This document shows, piece after piece, positions 35,001 to 45,311 of a stretch of 64,000 bases of DNA. Numbering within the stretch: position 1 is the first letter of the stretch; the number at the start of each line of letters is the position of its first letter. The notes beneath the pieces were generated by a model. That model did not search any database and was not told the DNA's origin. It saw only the letters and a program-made list of their open reading frames with translations. The translations under genes were made by a program, and so were the position numbers. Source of the stretch: Chenopodium formosanum (Eukaryota; Streptophyta; Magnoliopsida; Caryophyllales; Amaranthaceae); NCBI GenBank assembly GCA_024500155.1, contig CM044856.1:47306303-47370302 (forward strand). The letters run 5' to 3'.

Positions 35001-36881
35001 CAAGAGAATTACCCCAAACCAGACATTATTATTTAAAAAAAAAAATATCTATCATCAAAATCGAAAAAAAAAAAACATATTTAAAACCACAGAGAAGCAG
35101 AATATCAAACAAACCTCAGATACAAGCCTGCTTCTTCCTTCGCCAGCAGTTGCTAAGGCCCGCAAAGAATAAGGAATCCCAACAGCACCATCACCTTGCC
35201 TTTCACTCCACAATGCGGACCTGGAGTGTGACTGATTATGCCCCTGGTTTCCACCGCTAGAAGGAAGTATACCATCTTGCGAGGAAGATGGACCTGAATG
35301 AAGTTGGCCACTGTTACTGCTCTGGCCTGCAATGTCAGACCCAGCTGCAGATAATAATGATCTACGAATATATTCAGATAATCTACGGGAGTACTGTGAT
35401 GAAGGATGGCGGTGAGAGGCCCAACTGGGTCCTGGTGTAGTATGGGAAGCTGAAGCAGACCCGGTGCGAGAGCTCGATGGAATGTTTCTAGAGATACCAA
35501 CAGTACCACTACTTAAACTCCAATTCGTTGGAGTTTGAGACGAATTTCTAGGCTCTACTGGAGGTACAAACATAGGATGTTCTGCAATATTTCTCGACAA
35601 GTTTCTAGAGTTCAAATCTTCAGGCAACACAGTATCCCCACCAGAAGGAGCAGAATTTGATGAACTTCCAGCCTGTAAATTAGTGGCTCCATTCCACCTG
35701 TGAGATTGCATATTTCGCCGAAGGGCAGATACACGCGAAATGACTGGTTGACTTTGTGGAACTGAGCTTTCCAGGGGATTTGGTGACATCAAATCAAGAG
35801 GAGTTATCGGCACAAACCTTAATGGCTGATAAGCTGATGAGCTATCAGGTCGTCGGGCAACACTGCTACCAGGAGTGGGTGAAAATGAATTATTTGGCAA
35901 AGAATCTGGTTGTACTGAGGGATTCACCCTCAAACGATAGTTCCTCTGAGTGCTTTCTGAAGCTCCGGGTACAGTAAGAGGACGAAGACTATCGGCAGGA
36001 ACTCCTCCACCCATACCTAATCCAAGTCGGGGATTGACCTGTTCAGGAGGGTTAATGCTCGGAGAACTTTCTGATGAAATGGATACATTAACACTGCTGC
36101 TGGCATCACAGCGAGGAGGAACCGCCTGCCACATGCCACCTTCTGCCCTTGCAAAGCAATTTCCACTAGTAGAAGACTGTCCAGCATTTCCTTCAAGAGT
36201 CTTTCTCTTACAAGAAAGACGACGACCATCCAATGAGCAACCAGGCCTACCCTCATCTTCTTCAACAAGGAAACCACCACCGTCAGATGAAGAAGCAAAA
36301 GGATCAGAAGAGCTACTAGCTGAAGAATGAAATTTGCTCTCAAAGCCAATAGATTTCGACAAATTAGGACAGTCTATACAATCATCAACACTATGAAAAT
36401 TTCCGTCAGTTAAGTCACGATTTTGCGAAGCAGATTCAGTGTCAGGGGTTCGCACATAAGAGGGCCCAGTTACAACCTGGCTGTTGCTAAGGTTTAAGTT
36501 TACACCAGTGTGTGAAACAAAATTTGTAGGCTCATATCGTTGCTCCTCTAGCCTTAATGCAGCACCAACAGAGCCATTCAATGAAGGAGACCATCCACGT
36601 TGAGTCATTCGATCATCATAGTTAACCAGGTTCTGAGGATTAGTAGAACTTGATTCACCAATATTCCATCTATTAAAGTTTCTCCCGTCTTGGCTTACAC
36701 CACCCATATATGTATCTGAACTAGTAGCAGAAATCCTATAATCAGACAACCTGCTTTCAGCAGAATTCCGGAGATTATTCCAGCAAATTTGCTGATCTAC
36801 ACCCACGTTGCTTGATGGAGACCCATAATCAAAATTTATTGAATCAGGCAGGGAACCAATGGTACTCCTTTGTCCCTGCAT
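29009..36881 (-). CDS. RING-H2 E3 ubiquitin ligase, MBR/HIP1/RHG1A-like, five coding exons
   Basis: Coding exons (minus): 36881-35115, 32754-32704, 29560-29462, 29382-29239, 29140-29009. All introns are GT-AG with phase 0, giving about 730 residues. I chose the MQGQRSTIGSLPDS start, the usual start of this family, rather than the in-frame ATG 18 codons upstream. The first 589 residues are Ser/Pro/Gly/Asn-rich and largely disordered. The C-terminus has the family blocks NVLDIMRRGEGLRFE, DVMILDQSVLFG, ELLALEERIGSV and MKQRKY, then a RING-H2 (CCIC, CGHDFHREC, CPIC; spacing C-x2-C-x14-C-x-H-x2-H-x2-C-x10-C-x2-C). Intact RING ligands imply an active E2-recruiting ligase. Arabidopsis MBR1/MBR2 bind Mediator subunit MED25 and promote its turnover in flowering control; whether this one does is inference. 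It is the only intact host gene seen. Confidence 0.93.
29920..31635. mobile_element. Terminal-inverted-repeat element (MULE- or foldback-like) in intron 3 of the RING-H2 gene
   Basis: The left end (about 29923-30008) and the reverse complement of the right end (about 31550-31635) share ATTCCAACCTTT/AATCCAACCTTT, CCAAAAT and TCCAACCTTTGCTA in the same order, giving imperfect inverted ends of about 80-90 bp. The left internal half is C-rich and the right half G-rich (GGTGGTGG). A hAT-like MITE is nested at 30213-30746. I could not fix a target duplication, so the borders and class are tentative. Confidence 0.55.
30213..30746. mobile_element. hAT-like MITE with 8-bp TSD CCTTCAAG
   Basis: 534 bp between CCTTCAAG at 30205-30212 and 30747-30754. 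The ends are TAAGGGTGAGCAAA and TTTGCTCACCCCTA. Subterminal GGGTACCCGG and AATTCCAATTCC repeats are abundant. No coding capacity. Confidence 0.92.
32002..32179. repeat. Perfect 89-bp tandem duplication in intron 3 of the RING-H2 gene
   Basis: Bases 32002-32090 are repeated exactly at 32091-32179 (unit starts ATGTAGCAAATTCC). No difference between the copies is visible, so the duplication is recent or an assembly artefact. Confidence 0.93.
32755..35114 (-). other. Intron between the first and second coding exons of the RING-H2 gene
   Basis: 2360 bp, donor GTTTGT at 35114 and acceptor ending at 32755. No gene or clear transposon was seen inside. A G21 tract lies at 34033-34053, followed by C and seven G. 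Confidence 0.7.
34033..34061 (+). repeat. G21-C-G7 homopolymer tract
   Basis: Twenty-one G, one C, seven G. It is intronic; on the transcribed RNA of the minus-strand gene it would read as a C tract, while the template strand could form a G-quadruplex. Confidence 0.9.
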
Positions 36882-36970
36882 CACAGCCTGTGCTTTCTTC
36901 TTTAGACAATGATTAAATATTGCAGGAGAAATCAAAGAACAACCGCTGGTGTATTTTGAAGCTTCTCAAA
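36882..36970 (-). other. 5' UTR part of the first coding exon
   Basis: The exon holding the start codon begins at 36970, right after the minus-strand acceptor GGTTGCAG. An in-frame ATG at 36935 lies in this stretch. Confidence 0.75.
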
Positions 36971-38290
36971 CTGCAACCACAGATAAAATGAGACAAAGTA
37001 AGTTTAATGAGGACAAAATCAACTCAGTGATAAGGCACCACATAGCTTAATACAAACAAATTACTAATCAAATAAACAACCTCGCGTAAAGATTAAAATA
37101 AGATTTCCCAGTCCCAAGCACGTACAGAAACTGAGAGGATATATATCAAATGATGGGGAAATTACAAGAAAATTGCTAGACAAAACAAAAAAGTACAAAT
37201 TTAATATTAGAGCTTACAAATATTATCAACTCGTGCACAATGATAATAAAATGAGAAATAATAAAGAGACTATAAAGGAAAGATACATAATCATACATAC
37301 AAACAACAACAAAGCCTTAGTCCCAAAAGGCTTGCTGCTTCGCTTGCACAACTAAACAGTATGATCTTCAAAAGTTCGCTAACAAGCGAAGACCAGAATA
37401 TAACTCCCCTCAAGCTATCTACACTACTATACCCCACCAAGACAGCCACCATGCGCGTAGATTCAATTAACCAACAATATTCTACTCCAAGGTTCGTCAC
37501 TATAATTTATGCCAGCACCATATAATGTACATCACTTATAAACAACATTCTATCCCGCCATCGAAATCCGCATTCACTGTAAAAATTACAGCTTTTCTCT
37601 AGTACATTCCAAAGAAAGAAAATCATCAATAAAAATACTCACATATATACAGCAACATCCCACAGAATAAGCAGCAGCAAGCAATACCAACATGATAAAT
37701 CAAAAAAAATACTCACATATATACAGCAACATCCCACAGAATAAGCAGCAACAACCAATCCCAACATGATAAATGAATTAACTTTAATTATACACAACAG
37801 GAAACCTAGTTAATTATTACTCATAATAAAGTAAGTCCCTCAAACTAGTATTTTTTCACACCCACACAAATTTGTACAAAAAAAATGGGCAGATACACCT
37901 CCAAAATTCAAAAAGGTTGAAACTTTTGGAAAATTATAATCATACAGTATTTCAAATCGGGTCCTAACAGATTCAGAGACTTCATAACTGCTTGATAAAA
38001 ATAAAATAAAATAAATAAAATAAAGTAAATTGAATAATCTACAATCATACATAAAAATCTTAAATTTAAAACAAATTTCAAAAAATGAAAAAAAAATAAC
38101 GGTCTAAAAAAACCAAGTAGAAATGCTTAAAATCGAAGGAGTAAAACCAATCCCAGAACCAAAAAAAAAAACAAAAAAGAAAAAAGAAAAAAAAAAAAAA
38201 CTTTAAATCAAAGAACACAAAACACAAACAGCAAAACCAACAGCCGATGATCAGAAAGAAAATCAAAAATTAAAAATATGAAGAACATAC
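36971..38290 (-). other. 5' UTR intron of the RING-H2 gene
   Basis: Donor GTATGT begins at 38290 and the acceptor ends at 36971 (minus strand). It is AT-rich, with a tandem duplication (37631-37778) and a poly(A)-type run on the plus strand around 38160-38200. Large 5' UTR introns are common in this gene family. Confidence 0.65.
37631..37778. repeat. 74-bp tandem duplication in the 5' UTR intron
   Basis: Two copies of a unit containing ATACTCACATATATACAGC and CCAACATGATAAAT, about 74 bp apart, with only a few differences. Confidence 0.85.
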
Positions 38291-38620
38291 CTCAACAAAT
38301 GGATCTGCCTCGAAAACTCCCAAAAAATAAAAAATAAAAAGTAACAAAATTTGGCAGAAAACAAGGGTGGTGAAGGGGGAAAATCAAAAATGGGTAAGAT
38401 AAGAAGTCATCCAAAACCTACTGATTGAAAAATTCTCTCTTTCTTTCTCTAAAAAGAAGAAAAAAGGGAGAAGAACGAAGAGAGAGAAAGAAGACAACAC
38501 AAAACCCACTGAGCAATAGGAGGAAGAGAGAGGTTGAAGGGGTTGGAAGATGAGGAGAGAGAGGAAGAGAGAGATTGAAAAACAAACAAGGTGCAAAGAA
38601 AGAGAGAGGGGATTAAAGAG
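38291..38620 (-). promoter_or_regulatory. Probable 5' UTR exon and promoter-proximal region of the RING-H2 gene
   Basis: On the minus strand this is a CT-rich leader (TCTCTC and CTTCTTC tracts) typical of plant 5' UTRs, ending at a GTATGT donor. The transcription start is not determined; I see no clear TATA box. Confidence 0.5.
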
Positions 38621-38646
38621 GGGTGGGGAGAGTGGGAGACATTATT

Positions 38647-38699
38647 AATCTTCAATTTACCTATTCATTTCAAAAAAAAAAAAAAATCTTCAATTTACC
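38647..38699. repeat. 15-bp direct repeat around a short A-tailed insert
   Basis: AATCTTCAATTTACC at 38647-38661 recurs at 38685-38699. Between them is TATTCATTTC followed by 13 A. The layout is that of a target duplication around a minimal A-tailed retroposition. Confidence 0.6.
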
Positions 38700-39808
38700 T
38701 ACACTTGTATATTCCGGTAAACGGGTTGGGTTAGATCAGGTAAGATTGAGTCGGGTTAATTCGGATTAATGCCATAACCTATGCGGGTCAGGTTGGCGTT
38801 GGATTATGCTTGAGTCGGGTCATAGGTCTTGTCGGGTTTGGGTCGGGTTTAAGTCGGGTTAATAACATGTAGAGTTACGTTCGGGTCGGGTGAACAATAG
38901 GTTGGGTTTAGTTCGGGTTTTCACGGGTTAAAACGGGTTAGGGTAATTCTCGAGTTTGAGTCGGGTTTAGATCGAGTTAATAATTTGCAGGTTAGAATCA
39001 GATCGGGTCAGTCTTGGGTTTCAATCGGGTTCGGTTCAAGTCAATAATTTGCGGGTTATAATCAGGTCGGGTCATTCTCGGGTTCAAGTCGGGTTCGATT
39101 GAAGTCAACTAATTGCGGGTTATAATCAGGTTGGGTCATTTCCAAGTCGGATCGTTCTCGGGTTCAGGTTAGGTTATGTTCAAGTCAATAATTTGTGGGT
39201 CACAATCAGGTCGAGTCATTTCCAAGTCGGGTCATATTCGGATTCAACTAACTATTATAGATAATTATCATTTTTATCAAGCTAATTATTTCCTTTGACT
39301 ATAATATATATGGCAACATACTAGGGAACTATAGCTTAAAATTTAGGAAGATAATCATCTCCCCTGACCATACTCTTAAAATTGGGGATGATGCTCCTTT
39401 CTTTTGTTGGCCTAGAATGACTTGGTCTCCCTAGACAAAATGCTTTGATCAACAATAATAAGGTGGTCTAAATTGAATTTAAAGTGATTTGCAATCGGGT
39501 CAAGAACAATTTGGGTTGAATTTAGGTCGGGTCAATAACAAGTTGTGTTGATTTCGGGTCGGGTTAGTAACAAATCGTGTTGAATTTTCAAGTTTGGGCC
39601 AATTTCGGTTCAAGTCGGGTTCGATTCAGGTCATTAATTTACGGGTTACATTCGGGTCGGGTAATTTTCAGGTCAGTTCATATTCGGATTCGGGTCTCAC
39701 ATACTCGGGTCAAGGTTAGTTTCAGGTCGGGTTTGAGTCTCCATTTTTTCGGGTTCAAATGGTCGGTTAATAATCGATTTCGGGTCGGGTCAGCTTTTGA
39801 TAGCTCTA
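38700..39808. mobile_element. hAT-like non-autonomous element rich in CGGGTCGGGTT repeats, TSD AATTTACC
   Basis: AATTTACC at 38692-38699 and 39809-39816 are 8-bp flanks. Both sides of the element (about 38713-39245 and 39490-39800) are arrays of degenerate CGGGTYGGGTT and TCGGGTYAG words; the centre (39246-39480) is ordinary AT-rich DNA. The right terminus reads AAGCTTTTGATAGCTCTA-like (CAGCTTTTGATAGCTCTA), and the left terminus is TACACTTGTA, so the terminal inverted repeat is weak. No coding capacity. Confidence 0.75.
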
Positions 39809-40131
39809 AATTTACCAAAATTATGTCCAATTCCAACATATTTATTACATTTTTTTAAGCAAATACATTTTTTCAAACTTGTAAAAATCGTCTTTGATAT
39901 ATATTTTTTTTTAACTTTTTTGTAAATGTAAATATGTAATAAAAAAGGAGATTATGTGAGGGGAATTAGTAATGTAATGAAATCTTGTTTGATTTTATAC
40001 TACATAATATGATATTTAGGAGTGTTATTAAGATTGTTTTAGCTGGTCATATTAAAGTTTTAGTTGTTTTAGTGAGGATTTGATCAAGTAAATAAAAAAT
40101 TTGTATTAAGTATGTAATTTTGTCCTTTTAT

Positions 40132-41445
40132 TTGTGTGGCACCATATAAATTAACTAAGATTTGGGGTGATAACGAACCAATTTCTAAGCGATAACAAGG
40201 ATAATTTATCATAGAAATTAGGAAAATTTCACATTTGCTATCAGGGAAAGGACCCTAATTCACATTTGCTACCTCTTTAATTTTTTTTTTTTTATTTTAC
40301 TACCACCCAAATCCCAAAATTTTAGATATCACTACCATTTGACGGATGCCGTTACTATTTCCGTTAGTGAAACCCAACCACCGTCCAACCACCTCACCGC
40401 CACCGCTCCATCTTCAACCACCCTTATTGCCACCATCCAACCTCCATTTCCCATCAACGCCGGCGCCCAAAGAATCCCACGGCAGCCGCGAAACTCCACC
40501 AGCAGCCCACCTCCTTCCCAAACGCCACCAACACCTCCTCACCTTCACACAACCACCAAGAACAAACCCATTTCCCAGCCCGGTTCCAGCGAACACCTTC
40601 ACACAACCACGAATAAAAAACGGCCCCATTCCCAGCCCGATTCCAGCTCGAACATTATATATTCACCCATCAGCGCGGAGGTTCTCCAGCCAGCCACAAA
40701 TTAAATCGCAAACCCTAGCCACCCGATCAACCACCAACCCTCACGAGAAAACCAATCAGCCCCCTTTAATTCGTTTTTCGTGGTTTTGGGGTGGTGGTTT
40801 AGGGTTAGGGGAGGCCGAAAACGCGGTAAAGGAAGGGGAGGGGGGTCGATTCGGTGGAGGGAACGGGGTTGGGGGCGGATTCCGGGGGTGGTTTTGGTTT
40901 CGGTTCGGGGTGGTTGGTCGGGGCAGCGAGAACGGGAAAAGGGGAGGGGGGGTTCGCGTTGGCTGCGTAAGGGTAGGGGAAAGGGAGGGGGTGGGCACGC
41001 GCCGGCGCCGGCTGCCGGCAGGGGGGGAGGGCAGGGGGTGGCAGGGGAGGGGGAGGGGTGGCAGGGGAGGGGGAGGGTGGTTTATTTTATTTATTTTTTA
41101 ATTTATTTTTTATTTTTTTTAATAAACTTAACGGAAATCGTAACGGATTCCGTTAAGTGGTAGTGATTTTTAAAAAACTCTAATTTAGGTGGTAGTAAAA
41201 TAAAATATAAAATTAAAGGGGTAGCAAATGTGAATTAGGGTCCTTTCCCTGATAGTAAATGTGAAATTTTCCTAGAAATTATCTATGATTTGAGACGATA
41301 ACGAACCAAAACTAAGTAGAGGTGTGGGACCATATAATTTACCTATGGTATGAAATGATATAAAATCAATTTCTAAACGACAACCTGGATAATTTATCAT
41401 ACAAATTACCTAAAATTCGTGATAATATCGGATCAATTTTAAGCA
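40132..41445. repeat. Two-unit tandem repeat of about 130 bp, interrupted by a Mutator-like element
   Basis: Unit one (40132-40220 plus 41282-41321) and unit two (41322-41445) share GTGTGG-ACCATATAA, ATCAATTTCTAA or CCAATTTCTAA, and GGATAATTTATCATA-AAATTA in the same order. The first unit is split by the insertion at 40221-41272. Confidence 0.6.
40221..41272. mobile_element. Mutator-like element with long TIRs and 9-bp TSD TAGAAATTA
   Basis: TAGAAATTA at 40212-40220 and 41273-41281 flank ends reading GGAAAATTTCACATTTGC and its inverse. The inverted similarity extends about 150 bp inward (GGGAAAGGACCCTAATTC, ACTACCACC, CCGTTA). Between them lies a strikingly GC-rich interior (about 40375-41085), first C-rich with many Pro codons, then G-rich. 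Long ORFs there (40346-41101, 40339-40704) are low-complexity Pro/Gly/Arg products of skewed composition, not recognised proteins. The interior may be captured gene DNA (Pack-MULE) but has no identified source. Confidence 0.88.
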
Positions 41446-42085
41446 ATGGAAGTGATAAAGTATAGTAAAATACAGTCTACATATTGACCAACAACAAAAA
41501 AATTTCAAATACAAAGTAATATTTCTATCATTTAAATCAATAAAAATAAAGAAGGTCAATAATTTCGATTACAATGTTACTTTAGTATGAAAAAATTTCG
41601 GTTACAACGTTACTACGTTAGTATGTTTTTTCATCTCTTTTTAGGTGCAATGAATTTTAAAGAACTAAAAGGGTATCCTACTAATAAAAGTCAGTAATTT
41701 GGGCCGCTTACCAAATGGTGTTGTGTCTCCCCACTGTCTTCTTTTCTTTCCCACTTTCTCTGTCAAAACAACCACCACCATTATTATTATAAACAATTAA
41801 ACATGCTGTGAAATGTAAATCATTTAGTGTGGATGTGAATTGGTATGTAACTTCCCCAAGTCACATGATGTGGTGGAGATATTGGTGAGTGGATTATTAT
41901 TATACCACACAACCAAAATCATTTAACCCCGTCTAAATATATGTTAACCACGGTCAAAATATACATTAATTACTTTTATAACTAAGGCTTTGGTAAATGA
42001 TACTCCGTCCGTCTCTTTTTTATAATTACGTTTAGTATGAAAAAGTTTTTGAAAGTATACATGATAAGAATATATATTTTGGGAG
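41446..42085. other. Intergenic DNA, possible MITE remnant
   Basis: AT-rich. TACTCCGTCCGTCTC at about 42001-42015 looks like one end of a Stowaway-type MITE, but the matching end is not evident. No gene was seen. Confidence 0.3.
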
Positions 42086-44243
42086 ATGCAGAGTCGAATA
42101 AAAAAATTCATGGCATAAAAATCGGAAAATATGTGGATCCAATTTTCCATTTGTTTTTTGCTGACGATAGTCTTTTGTTCGTAAGGGCTAACGATGCGGA
42201 AGTGGATAATGTCTTGGATATTTTCTCCACCTATGAAATTGCTTCAGGCCAGAAATTGAATATGGAAAAGTCCGAGGTCTCTTTTAGCCGAAATATTGAG
42301 CCAGATAAGCAAAATATGCTTCAGATGAAGTTAACCTTTAAGGCTGTTGAGGGACATGACAAATATCTCGGGTTACCAACCTACCTTGGTAGCTCTAAGA
42401 AGAGGGTTTTTTCCACTATTCAGGATCGGGTTTGGAAAAAATTGAAAGGGTGGAAGGGAGGTTTCATTTCTCAAGCCGGAAGGGAAGTTCTAATCAAGGC
42501 GGTCGCACAAGCAATTCCTACATATGCAATGCAATGCTTCAAAATCCCGACAACTATTTAAAATGAGATTGAAAGACTTTGTCGGAATTTCTTTTGGGGT
42601 CAACGAAAGGAGGAAAGGAAGATGGCTTGGATTGCGTGGGAACGTACTTTTCTTTCGAAGAAGGAAGGAGGCCTTGGGATGAGGAACTTACAAGCTTTTA
42701 ATAAAGCTCTCCTGGCCAAACAAGCATGGAGGATCCTCACAAATACTCCTTCTCTGATGGTGAGAATTTTAAAGCAGAAATACTTCATGAAATCTGATTT
42801 CCTCTCTGTGAAAGTTACTTCAAATGCCAGCTATACCTGGAGGTCTATTCTATCGGCCAGAGATTTGATCGAAAGGGGGGCAAGAAAGCTTGTTGGAAAT
42901 GGTATGTCTACTGCTATATGGACTGACCCGTGGGTTCCAACACTCCCTTCTTTTCGTGTTCTTCCGTCTCAGCCTAGACATGGTGAGAAACCTGAAGTAG
43001 TGGGTCAACTTATTAGTGAGGGGGAATGGAACATGGAGGCCTTAAATACATTCTTTTTGCCTTGGGAGGCTGAGGAAATTCTAAAAATCCCTCTTGCTCG
43101 TTATGGGGGAGTGGATGGGTGGACTTGGCATCATACTAAGAATGGAGGATTTTCGGTCCGTAGTGCTTATTATGTTGAGATGAAAGCGAAGATGGTGGAC
43201 CAACCTGCTTCTTCCTGTACCCCGAATGTAAATTTCTGGAACAACCTCTGGAATGCGAAGGTCCCTGCCAAAATAAAATTGTTCGGTTGGAGAGCCTTAC
43301 ATAATAGCATTGCTGTTAGGGATGCCCTTGCTAAGCGAGGTATGTGTGTTGATGTGATTTGTCCTTGTTGTGGTGAGACGGAAGAAACTCTGATGCATGC
43401 TCTTGCTCAATGCCGTGAAGCCCGCATGATTTGGTATGCTTCTCCTTTAAGGCTTGATATCCCCTGCTCGACACTTTCCTTTTTAGATTGGTATCAATCT
43501 TTAGTGCTTTTGTATAAGGAGAAATGTTGGTGGGATCTTTTTTGGTGTATTGTATGGGGCATTTGGCTAAAAAGAAATGCTCAACTTTTCGTGAATAGGA
43601 AAGTTGAAATTGAGGATGTCATCTTGAAGGCAGTTGGGTTGGTGGGTGAGTATGCAAAAGCTAATGAGAATTGCGGCTTTTTGGGAACCTCTCAGCAAGT
43701 TAAGCATGCTTGGCTTCCCCCTAGACCTGGTATATACAAAGTTAACTCAGATGCCGCTTGCTTCAATGATAATGTGGTGGGTTTAGGGGCTGTTATGAGA
43801 GACGTGGAAGGGGATGTGATGGTGGCGACCTGCTGTAAAATGAAGGGGCATTTCTAGATTATTGTGGCTGAGGCGCTGGCGGCTAGACATGCTTTCTCTA
43901 TTGCTTTGGAAGCGGGGCTTTCTCACATTGTGCTTGAAGTTGACAATTTGACTCTCTTTCAAAAGCTGCAAAAGAGTAGATGCGAGAGCTCGTCCTTGGG
44001 TGTTATTGTGAAAGATATTCTGCATCTGGGCAACCTTTGCTCTTCTATAGAGTACTCTCATGTGGGGAGAAGGGGTAACAGGGTTGCTCACAAACTTGCC
44101 AATGTTAGTAGAGATTATAATGAGTTTAGAGTGTGGATTGACGAGTATCCTCCTAGTGTAGCTGCTGCCATTGCGTTTGATGTTCATTAATTTTTTCCTC
44201 TTGTTTAATTAAGGTTGTAGTTGTTGTAAAAAAAAAAAAAGTG
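42086..44243 (+). mobile_element. 5'-truncated L1-type LINE with 13-bp TSD and poly(A)
   Basis: TATATTTTGGGAG at 42073-42085 and 44244-44256 are identical flanks, and a 13-A tail (44228-44240) precedes the right one. It starts inside the reverse transcriptase domain, so about the first half of the element is missing. Only two in-frame stops interrupt the coding part, so it is younger than the LINE at 9582-11845. Confidence 0.93.
42090..44190 (+). pseudogene. LINE ORF2 C-terminal half: RT, zf-RVT and RNase H
   Basis: Read in one frame with stops at 42559-42561 and 43855-43857. The RT palm has HLFFADDSLLFVRA, the FADD catalytic box; thumb and connection follow (KYLGLPTYLGSSKKRVF, GREVLIKAVAQAIPTYAM). 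zf-RVT carries WRALHNSIAVRDALAKRGM and CPCCGETEETLMHALAQC with clear Cys/His pairs. The last 160 residues are a plant-type RNase H: YKVNSDAACF, EALAARHAFSIAL, LEVDNLTLF and GNRVAHKLA. In the family ORF2 nicks DNA and reverse-transcribes the element; the endonuclease and N-terminal RT are missing here. The first stop falls where Gln or Lys would fit, the second where Trp or Gln would fit. Confidence 0.92.
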
Positions 44244-44256
44244 TATATTTTGGGAG

Positions 44257-44572
44257 TGACTAATTTTGTTGGTCAATTTACATGTTTGCTTTTATTTATT
44301 TATTTTTTTTACAACACATGTTTGCTTTTGACATAGGTAAATATTTTGATAAATGAAATAGTTTTTTGTAAGGATATATAAATATTTTGGTAAATGGGAA
44401 CATTTGCATTGGAAATTGGTACTCCGTACTATGAAGGTACGTATATTGGGAGTGGAAAATATGGAGGTAAATTTGAGTATTTAAATTTAGGAAATAATAT
44501 GAATATAACCATAGGTAAGAGACGAGACACCTAAAATACAATACTTATACATTGAAAAGTGACGAAGAGAAT
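44257..44572. other. AT-rich spacer, no gene seen
   Basis: Contains two copies of ACATGTTTGCTTTT about 40 bases apart (about 44280 and 44319). No coding or structural feature was recognised. Confidence 0.3.
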
Positions 44573-45259
44573 TGTTATGCTAAAATTTTCACCTCGGAAT
44601 TCTTATGTTCTACAGGTAGTCGGGTTACAGGTTATAGGTTGGCAATGTACAGGTTGAAGGTAACAACGAAGTTGATGTCTAGGAACCAAGCAAGCTGAGC
44701 AGAGATGCAAGGAATATTCTCCAGAATCTTCAAGTCAAACCTCTATCCGTGGAAATAGGAGCCACTTTCTACAATCTGGCCGTTGAAGAAGACTGGTTCA
44801 AACTAGGAAGCCCTTGACCAGGACGTGCGAAGAAAAAGGAGGAACAACTTTGGCCCTCAATCCCGAAATCAGAGGAGTTGAGGGAAAGTGTCGTTAAAGA
44901 TCTTTGGGAAAGCTTTCTGAGTATATAAGAGAGAGAGGCGACCATAGCAAGGGGGATCACAAAAAATATTAGAGCATAGTCATAAAATATAATCAGAGAT
45001 TTTTATCGTTCAATTATTAAATTGTAACCTATATTGTAACCTCTAAAACTTGATTACTGAGTGGATTGGTGGACTCATAGCCACCCGCAGTTTTTACCCT
45101 TGTTCTTGGGGTTTTCTGCGTCATCACCTCTGTGTCTTCTTCCCCTTTTTCCCCTGTTTCATTCTTGCGGATCCAAATTTAGCAGGCCTCGTTACTTTAA
45201 TCTAGCTGTAGTTGACGTAACCCAGGTCGAACCTGGTAATTAGCTTTTTGACCAAAATA
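44573..45259 (+). repeat. 5' LTR of the Tat-type element
   Basis: It starts TGTTATGCTAAAAT and ends GACCAAAATA, the terminal CA having become TA. TATATAAG at 44922-44929 is a probable TATA box, repeated at 53945-53952 in the 3' LTR. Confidence 0.92.
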
Positions 45260-45262
45260 GTT

Positions 45263-45281
45263 TGGCGCCGTCTGTGGGGAT
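45263..45281 (+). other. Primer binding site of the Tat-type element
   Basis: TGGCGCCGTCTGTGGGGAT begins three bases after the LTR; this sequence is usual for plant Tat-like elements. I do not assign the tRNA. Confidence 0.8.
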
Positions 45282-45311
45282 ACAGTTAGATTTACTGGTC
45301 CACCCTTCATC

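Noticed and set aside
35153..36349. ORFs overlapping the RING-H2 first exon in other frames (35153-35509, 35950-36330, 36017-36349, 35756-35977)
   Set aside because: Shadows of a long exon of low-complexity Ser/Pro coding sequence.
38700..39808. Centromere- or telomere-like satellite of CGGGT repeats
   Set aside because: Limited to one kilobase, bounded by an 8-bp TSD and with a non-repetitive centre; a hAT-like element explains it better.
40339..41163. Several overlapping Pro-, Gly- and Arg-rich ORFs
   Set aside because: Low-complexity products of GC-skewed DNA inside a Mutator-like element, open in several frames at once; no domain.
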